This document shows, piece by piece, positions 22,586 to 27,464 of a DNA stretch of 27,464 bases. The DNA comes from Gaiellasilicea sp035556515. Its GTDB lineage: Bacteria > Actinomycetota > Thermoleophilia > Gaiellales > Gaiellaceae. Each line of letters begins with the position of its first letter. The first letter of the stretch is position 1. The notes under the pieces were generated by a model. It was not told where the DNA came from. It worked only from the letters and a program-made list of their open reading frames with translations, and made no database searches. Position numbers and translations under genes: made by a program. Location of the stretch: assembly GCA_035556515.1 (NCBI GenBank), contig DATMEO010000024.1, forward strand, positions 1 through 27,464, written 5' to 3'.

Positions 22586-22590
22586 GGCGC

Positions 22591-22645
22591 CATCCCCGAT
22601 TCCGCGTATCGCTTGTAACGGGGAAGATGCCTCTTACGGGGGATG
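22591..22645. promoter_or_regulatory. Three similar sites in a divergent promoter region
   Basis: ATCGGGGATG (minus strand, 22591-22600), ACGGGGAAGATG (22618-22629) and ACGGGGGATG (22636-22645) share a CGGGG-n-GATG core. They sit in the 141-nt gap between the divergent TPR and secreted-protein genes. This is a possible operator array; no standard -35/-10 boxes were clear. Confidence 0.35.
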
Positions 22646-22726
22646 ACCTAAAGACGGAGAAACCGACGATGTGCTCAGGGCGGCACGGTCTTCAAACAAC
22701 AATTCGTTCTTCCGGAGGTCCATCCA

Positions 22727-23698
22727 GTGCACGCTCGCCTCGTCGCTCTCGCCGCCCTCGCCGCGCTGTCGCTCACGGCAACAGCCGCCGGCTCCCTCGA
22801 TGCAGGCTCCAGCGTCCGCTTCGGCTTCGTGCCTCAGCGCGCGTTCCTCGGCCAGCCCGCCTCCCTCTCGGTCGTCGTGCGCCCATCCGGCGTTCGCTGC
22901 GCGGCCAGCATCCGCTACGCGGATCGTTCGCTGCGGCGACTGCCCTCGATCGTCGCCCGCGCCGGCAAGGCGAGCTGGAGGTGGCAGATCCCGGCCAAGG
23001 TGAAGACCGGCTCGGCGACGGCCAACGTGTCGTGTGGCCGCGCCGGGAAGTCTTCGCGCGCCTTCACGGTCGCAGGCCCGCCCTCTGCGCCGGCGCGCGT
23101 GGTGCAGCAGAAGAACGGCTTCTCGCAGCGAGTGTTCTTCACGAGCCGGCGCGTCAGCTACGGCGTCGAGCTCGCGAATCCGTCGCCCGAGAACGACGCG
23201 CTCAAGGTCAACGTGCTGGTCAACTTCGTCGACGCGACCAACCGGGTCGTCAACACCGAGACGGTCGACATCGAAGCGATCGGCGCCGGCACGGTCTACT
23301 ACCTCGGCGGCTCGACCTCGATCCCGGACGCATCACCGGTCTCCAAGCTCGAGATCGTGACGCGCATCGGCGGTCAGGCGCCGAAGCGGAAGCTCGGGCC
23401 TGGGTTCGCGGACATCCTCGTCCAGGCACAGCAGCATGACCCGGCCTGGACCGGCGCTGTGGTCGGACAGATCGTGAACGATCACCCGACGATGCTGCTG
23501 AAGCGGACGCAGATCTCGGCCGTCGTCTACGACTCGGCCGGCAACGTGATCGGCGGCTCCAACGGCGGCAGCTACGGGGAGCTCCTGCCGGGCGTCCGGG
23601 CGTACTTCCAGGCCTCGTCCGGCGCGGACGCGATTCCGTTCGACCGCGTCGCGGGCGCAAGCATCTCGACGACGGGAAGCTACGAGGCGACGAGCTAA
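22727..23698 (+). CDS. Secreted beta-rich protein of unknown function
   Basis: 323 aa. A signal peptide (about 1-21, cleavage near TAAGS) is followed by two beta-sandwich-like halves. The C-terminal part (about 245-305) has the pattern GQIVNDHP...VVYDSAGNVIGGS...LLPGVRAYF, which resembles FxLYD-type domains found in exported actinobacterial proteins. Two Cys (in RCAAS and VSCGRA) could pair. GTG 22727 has a CGGAGG ribosome site about seven bases upstream. The gene precedes the pilus-type ATPase gene by 45 nt and is divergent from the TPR gene. Cell-surface role inferred from the signal only. Confidence 0.8.
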   Translation: MHARLVALAALAALSLTATAAGSLDAGSSVRFGFVPQRAFLGQPASLSVVVRPSGVRCAASIRYADRSLRRLPSIVARAGKASWRWQIPAKVKTGSATANVSCGRAGKSSRAFTVAGPPSAPARVVQQKNGFSQRVFFTSRRVSYGVELANPSPENDALKVNVLVNFVDATNRVVNTETVDIEAIGAGTVYYLGGSTSIPDASPVSKLEIVTRIGGQAPKRKLGPGFADILVQAQQHDPAWTGAVVGQIVNDHPTMLLKRTQISAVVYDSAGNVIGGSNGGSYGELLPGVRAYFQASSGADAIPFDRVAGASISTTGSYEATS

Positions 23699-23743
23699 CC
23701 CCAACGGGTCCAGCATCCGTGTGTTCCGGCCGATAAGGAGCGC

Positions 23744-25432
23744 ATGAGCACCCCTGTACCCGGGCTCCGGTGGATCCCGCTCGGCCAGCTGCTGGTGGAC
23801 GGGCGCATCCTCACCGAGGAACAGTTGCACCGCGCGCTCGAGGCGAAGGCCTCGACGGGCCAGCGGCTGGGCGAGATCGTGGTCGAGCTCGGCTTCACGA
23901 CGGAGCGCGCGATCGCGGGCGCTCTCGCCGAGCAGTACGAGCTCGAGTACGTCGACCTCGACATCGTCCAGCTGGACAAGCGCGCGGTCGCCCTGCTCCC
24001 GGAGGAGCTTGCACGCCGCTACGAGGCGCTTCCGCTGAGCATCCTCGAGGACGGCACGCCCCTCCTCGCCGTCACCGACCCGACCAATCTCGCGACCGCG
24101 GACGACCTCCGCTTCGCCCTCGGCTCGAACTTCAGGATCGCGGTGGCAGAGCGCGGCCAGATCGAGCTCGCGATTGCGCGGGCCTACCGCCGCTCGCTGC
24201 AGCTGATCAGCGAGGAGAGTGACGACGACGCGCCCGAGGAGGAGCGGATCAACGACATCCGCAACCTTGCCTCGAGCACGCCGACGATCAACCTCGTCAA
24301 CTCGCTCCTGACGACCGCGCTGGAAGAGGGCGCCTCCGACCTCCACTTCGAGCCTCGCCGCGAGGACATGCTCGTCCGCATCCGCGTCGACGGCGTCATG
24401 CGTGAGCTCGCGACCGTGCCCCGGCACATGCAGCAGGCCGTCACGAGCCGCCTGAAGATCATGGGCAAGCTCGACATCGCCGACCGCCGCGCGCCCAAGG
24501 ACGGGCGCGTGACCGCGTTCTTCGGCACCGGCCACATCGACATGCGAATCGCCGTCCTCGCCACCACCCACGGCGAGCAGGTCGTGCTGCGGATCCTCGG
24601 CGGCAGCGACCAGCGGCCCTCGATCGCCGCGCTCGAGATGGAGCCGTACGCGGAGGCAGCGTTCCTGACCGCGATCGAGCAGCCGTACGGCACGGTGATC
24701 GTCTGCGGGCCGACCGGCTCTGGGAAAACGACCACCCTGTACGGCGCCGTCGACCACCTGAACCGGAGCGACCGCGTCGTGATGACGATCGAGGATCCGG
24801 TCGAGTACCGGCTCGACGGCGTCAGCCAGATCGAGGTCGACGTCAAGGGCGGCCTCGGCTTCGCCAGCGGGCTCCGGACGATCCTCCGCTCCGATCCGGA
24901 TGTGCTCCTCGTCGGCGAGGTGCGCGACCCCGAGACCGCGTCGATCGCGATCCAGGCCGCGATGACGGGACATCTCGTGCTCACCTCGCTCCACGCCCAC
25001 AACGCCGCCGGCGCGATCGCGCGCCTGCGCGACATGGGCGTCGACACGTCTCTGCTCGCCAGCTCGCTCAACGCCGTCGTCGCCCAGCGTCTCGCACGCC
25101 GTCTCTGTGTCCATTGCCGCCGCGAGTACTCAGCGGACGCCGAAGAGCTCGGGGTCGCCGATCAGAGCATGTCCCAGAACGTCCTTCTCTACGCCGCAGT
25201 CGGCTGCGCCAAGTGCCAGGACACCGGCTACGCGGGCCGCGTCGCGCTCCGGGAAGTGATGCCGGTGCACGGCGAGGTGCGGGCGCTCGTCGAGAGCTCG
25301 GCAGAGGAGATCTTCGCCGCGGCCGTGCGGCAGGGGATGACGACGCTCCGCGACGACGGCATGCGCCTGGCCCTCACCGGCGTCTCCTCGGTCGACGAGA
25401 TCCGCCGTGTCACCGGCATCCGCCTGATCTGA
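23744..25432 (+). CDS. Type IV pilus / type II secretion ATPase (PilB/GspE family)
   Basis: 562 aa, full length. An N-terminal MshEN-type domain (about 1-150: LGQLLVDGRILTEEQLHRAL, LGEIVVELGFTTE) precedes the hexameric ATPase. Walker A is GPTGSGKTTT (near 322), Walker B-like LLVGEVRDPETA (near 387), and the His box is TSLHAHNA (near 411). A four-Cys zinc site is formed by CVHC (near 455) and CAKC (near 488). This is the assembly-type motor that drives pilin polymerisation, not the PilT retraction type. ATG has a TAAGGAG ribosome site. No other pilus gene follows in the window. Confidence 0.95.
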   Translation: MSTPVPGLRWIPLGQLLVDGRILTEEQLHRALEAKASTGQRLGEIVVELGFTTERAIAGALAEQYELEYVDLDIVQLDKRAVALLPEELARRYEALPLSILEDGTPLLAVTDPTNLATADDLRFALGSNFRIAVAERGQIELAIARAYRRSLQLISEESDDDAPEEERINDIRNLASSTPTINLVNSLLTTALEEGASDLHFEPRREDMLVRIRVDGVMRELATVPRHMQQAVTSRLKIMGKLDIADRRAPKDGRVTAFFGTGHIDMRIAVLATTHGEQVVLRILGGSDQRPSIAALEMEPYAEAAFLTAIEQPYGTVIVCGPTGSGKTTTLYGAVDHLNRSDRVVMTIEDPVEYRLDGVSQIEVDVKGGLGFASGLRTILRSDPDVLLVGEVRDPETASIAIQAAMTGHLVLTSLHAHNAAGAIARLRDMGVDTSLLASSLNAVVAQRLARRLCVHCRREYSADAEELGVADQSMSQNVLLYAAVGCAKCQDTGYAGRVALREVMPVHGEVRALVESSAEEIFAAAVRQGMTTLRDDGMRLALTGVSSVDEIRRVTGIRLI

Positions 25433-25483
25433 CCGGACGAGGCGCGGCTGCGACGCGTTCGCGGCCGGATAGCATGCCCGACC

Positions 25484-25912
25484 GTGAACTGGCTCATCTG
25501 GACTCCGCTCATCGTGCTCGGCACGTTGCTCGTGCTCTTCGGCTTGACGGCGCTGCTGGCGCGGGTCGCCGGCGGCCGCTACCTGCGTCCGATCGTGCTC
25601 GGCCTCTCGAAGGTGCCGTTCCTGAAGCGGTTTTTCGAGCGCATGTCGAACGCGGCGCTAGAGCGGGAGAACCCGGAGCTCGCAAGCGCCATGCGAAAGC
25701 TGCAGCGGTTCGGCATGCCCACGACACCCGAGGCGGCGCAGCGCGCACTGGCCCGCCTGACGCCCGGTGAACGCCGCGCGTACCTTCAGGCGGCCGGCGA
25801 GCAGGCCGAGGTACCTGAGGCACCGAACCGGGCGGCCCGCCGCAAGGTGACCGCAGTGCAACCGCCCGCTGGGCGCCCGGGCGCGAGCGGGCGCAAGAAG
25901 CGGAAGCGCTGA
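25484..25912 (+). CDS. Small membrane-anchored basic protein, unknown function
   Basis: 142 aa. One N-terminal span (about 5-27, LIWTPLIVLGTLLVLFGLTALLA by position), then a basic amphipathic stretch (LSKVPFLKRFFERMSN), a helical segment (AMRKLQRFGMPTTPEAAQRA, LTPGERRAYLQAAGE) and a very basic Pro/Arg/Lys tail ending GRKKRKR. The GTG start is 51 nt after the ATPase stop. The tail could bind nucleic acid or membrane lipid heads. No family recognised. Confidence 0.7.
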   Translation: MNWLIWTPLIVLGTLLVLFGLTALLARVAGGRYLRPIVLGLSKVPFLKRFFERMSNAALERENPELASAMRKLQRFGMPTTPEAAQRALARLTPGERRAYLQAAGEQAEVPEAPNRAARRKVTAVQPPAGRPGASGRKKRKR

Positions 25913-25915
25913 CGA

Positions 25916-25947
25916 GCAGAGGGCGCGGCTGTGGCCGCGCCCTCTGC
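25916..25947. terminator. Bidirectional terminator hairpin
   Basis: A perfect 14-bp stem (25916-25929 with 25934-25947) around a TGTG loop lies between the stops of two convergent genes, 4 nt after one and 8 nt before the other. There is no strong T-tract on either side, but the stem is long and GC-rich. Confidence 0.8.
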
Positions 25948-25954
25948 CATTGCG

Positions 25955-27436
25955 TTACGGCCTGAACACCTCGTACACGACGCCGTTCGAGAGCGAGACG
26001 AGGTAGAGGTTCCCGTTCGGACCCGTCTGGACGTCGGTGACGACGCCGAAGTTCCGACCGAAGAGCAGGCTCTCGCTCTCGGTCAGCTCCCACTTGTGCA
26101 GGTTGTCCGCGACCAGGTCGTCGAGCCGTTTGTCGTCCACGCCGATCTTCCGTCGGTTTCCGGTCAGGTTGAGACGGAAGAGGTGGCCGCCTTCGAGGAA
26201 GGGGCGCGCGCCGCCGACGAAGAGGTCGTTCTGGTACTGCGGCCCGAGTGCCCTGCTGGAGAGGAAGCCGATGCCGCCCGGAGCGACCTCGTACTTCCAG
26301 CTCAGCTCCGGGGCGCTGTAGCGGGCTCCCGGCAACATGAACAGGCGGTCGAGGGCTTCGGCGGGCGTGTCGGCGATGTTCTCCGGCGACCAGCGGATCT
26401 GCTGGAGCCCGAAGTAGCCGCCCGGTGCGAACGGGTCTGGCGGCGACGGCGTCACGGTGGTCTCGATCTCCTTGAACTGCGCGACCCGCTCCGGCGGCCC
26501 CATGATCTGCACCCAGCCGGAGTTGAACCCCGGCTCGGCGATGTTCAGCTCGCTGAAGCTGTCGTCGCCGTTCTCCTGCTCCCAGAGCTTCCCGGAGACC
26601 GGATCGAAGGCCATGCCGAAGCTGTTGCGCAGGCCGTACGCGAACAGCTTCTGGACGTTCGCGCCGACCTCGCCGCCCATCGCCGCACCGGCGGCGAAGA
26701 ACGGGTTGTCGCTCGGCGTCGAGCCGTCGGGATTGAGCCGCAGGATCGAGCCGGTCAGGTGCGCATTGTCCGGCTCCGGGCCGCCGAACTGGTCGTCGTC
26801 GATTCCGGGTCCGAACGGCCCGTCGACGAGATTCTGGAGCTGCCCCCGGCGGCCCGTGTCGCCGATGACGATGTAGAGCTTGCCGTCGGGGCCGAAGCGA
26901 AGCACGCCGCCGTCGTGGTTGCCCCGCAGCGGCTGACCCGCATCCGCCTGGAACGCCCGCAGCCTGATCAGGTTCCTGTCGAAGGTCAGCGTCGAGCCGT
27001 TCCAGTGGAAGCGGTCGACCCGGTTGCCGAGCAGGGGAACGGTGTCGAGTGCGCCAGAGTCGGCGCCGGTCGTGCTCTCGCTCCAGTAGAGGTAGACGAA
27101 GCCGTTCGTTCCGAACTGCGGGTGCAGGGCGATGCCGAGCAGCCCGCGCTCGGATGCGAAGTTGACGGCGAGGTCGAGAACGGTCACCGGCGCGGCAACG
27201 CCGACGAGGCGCTGCACCTTGCCGCTGTCTTTCTCGAGCACGAACATGTCGCCTGCGCCGAGGAACGCGAGGCTGATCGGGTTCGTCAGGTGCGGCGAGG
27301 CCTCGCGGACGGCGAGGTTTCGATCGAGGACGGTCGGCAGCGGCGCCTGCGCCTGTCCCTGTGCGGCGGCGAGGGCGCCGACGACGCAGAGCGTGAGCGC
27401 CGCTGCCGCCAAGCTGAGTCGAGTGCGCGATCTCAT
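25955..27436 (-). CDS. Secreted PQQ-dependent sugar (aldose) dehydrogenase family protein
   Basis: 493 aa. A signal peptide (about 1-25) leads to a six-bladed propeller of the soluble glucose/sorbosone dehydrogenase family. Signatures are SERGLLGIALHPQF (about 95-108), GNHDGGVLRFGPDGKLY with the likely catalytic His H174, GSILRLNPDGS, FAYGLRNSFGMAF (about 265-277) and ENGDDSFSELN (288-298). It oxidises aldose sugars outside the cell with PQQ and passes electrons to a carrier. GxHxGG and YGLRN are conserved; the usual G-x-GDELN reads GDDSFSELN. The start is ATG 27434-27436 with GGGAGG upstream; a frame extending to 27463 is less likely. It is convergent with the basic-protein gene. Confidence 0.92.
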   Translation of the reverse strand: MRSRTRLSLAAAALTLCVVGALAAAQGQAQAPLPTVLDRNLAVREASPHLTNPISLAFLGAGDMFVLEKDSGKVQRLVGVAAPVTVLDLAVNFASERGLLGIALHPQFGTNGFVYLYWSESTTGADSGALDTVPLLGNRVDRFHWNGSTLTFDRNLIRLRAFQADAGQPLRGNHDGGVLRFGPDGKLYIVIGDTGRRGQLQNLVDGPFGPGIDDDQFGGPEPDNAHLTGSILRLNPDGSTPSDNPFFAAGAAMGGEVGANVQKLFAYGLRNSFGMAFDPVSGKLWEQENGDDSFSELNIAEPGFNSGWVQIMGPPERVAQFKEIETTVTPSPPDPFAPGGYFGLQQIRWSPENIADTPAEALDRLFMLPGARYSAPELSWKYEVAPGGIGFLSSRALGPQYQNDLFVGGARPFLEGGHLFRLNLTGNRRKIGVDDKRLDDLVADNLHKWELTESESLLFGRNFGVVTDVQTGPNGNLYLVSLSNGVVYEVFRP

Positions 27437-27464
27437 GGGCTGAGCCTCCCGAGTCGAGGACACG

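Noticed and set aside
23333..25114. 593-aa minus-strand reading frame
   Set aside because: Antisense to the PilB/GspE ATPase with all its motifs.

Overview
The window is dense, about 70% G+C bacterial chromosome with almost no non-coding space: the longest gap between genes is about 140 nt. The GatCAB amidotransferase, Tat-exported dioxygenase, PQQ dehydrogenases, many GTG starts and the codon use suggest a high-GC actinobacterium. The small secreted and membrane proteins make a Thermoleophilia-like lineage (Gaiellales/Solirubrobacterales) my best guess. That is an inference from style, not from a marker gene.

Left part (1-6410, minus strand): folD, then a cold-shock gene (csp) with a strong intrinsic terminator, then gatC-gatA-gatB, then a cassette of a membrane-anchored cupredoxin-like protein, a large polytopic membrane protein and a 44-residue single-span protein. 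The gat genes are linked by ATGA stop/start overlaps. They carry two diverged copies of a 62-bp hairpin repeat, one between gatC and gatA and one translated in frame inside the GatB N-terminus.

Middle left (6459-10349, plus strand): a tight four-gene unit of an MFS exporter, an HMG-CoA-reductase-type enzyme, a ferritin-like diiron protein and a hotdog thioesterase. It meets an agmatinase-family ureohydrolase tail to tail at a duplicated hairpin. Then come a small secreted Cys protein, a small membrane protein, a membrane-anchored PQQ quinohemoprotein dehydrogenase and a Tat-exported intradiol dioxygenase.

Centre (15337-20101): a well-formed promoter drives two genes I cannot assign to a described system. 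One is a 1187-residue multidomain protein with a central glycine-zipper segment and an Ala-rich helical tail; the other is a 333-residue partner. They end against a tRNA-Cys gene on the other strand. This is the best candidate for an undescribed system.

Right part (20193-27436): a 21-residue membrane microprotein, a small zinc-ribbon protein, a minus-strand group (TPR protein, 31-residue hydrophobic peptide, secreted trypsin-like protease) whose layout recalls Rap-Phr peptide signalling, a divergent secreted protein, a PilB/GspE-type ATPase, a small membrane-anchored basic protein and a secreted PQQ-type sugar dehydrogenase. No phage, transposase or CRISPR array is visible.
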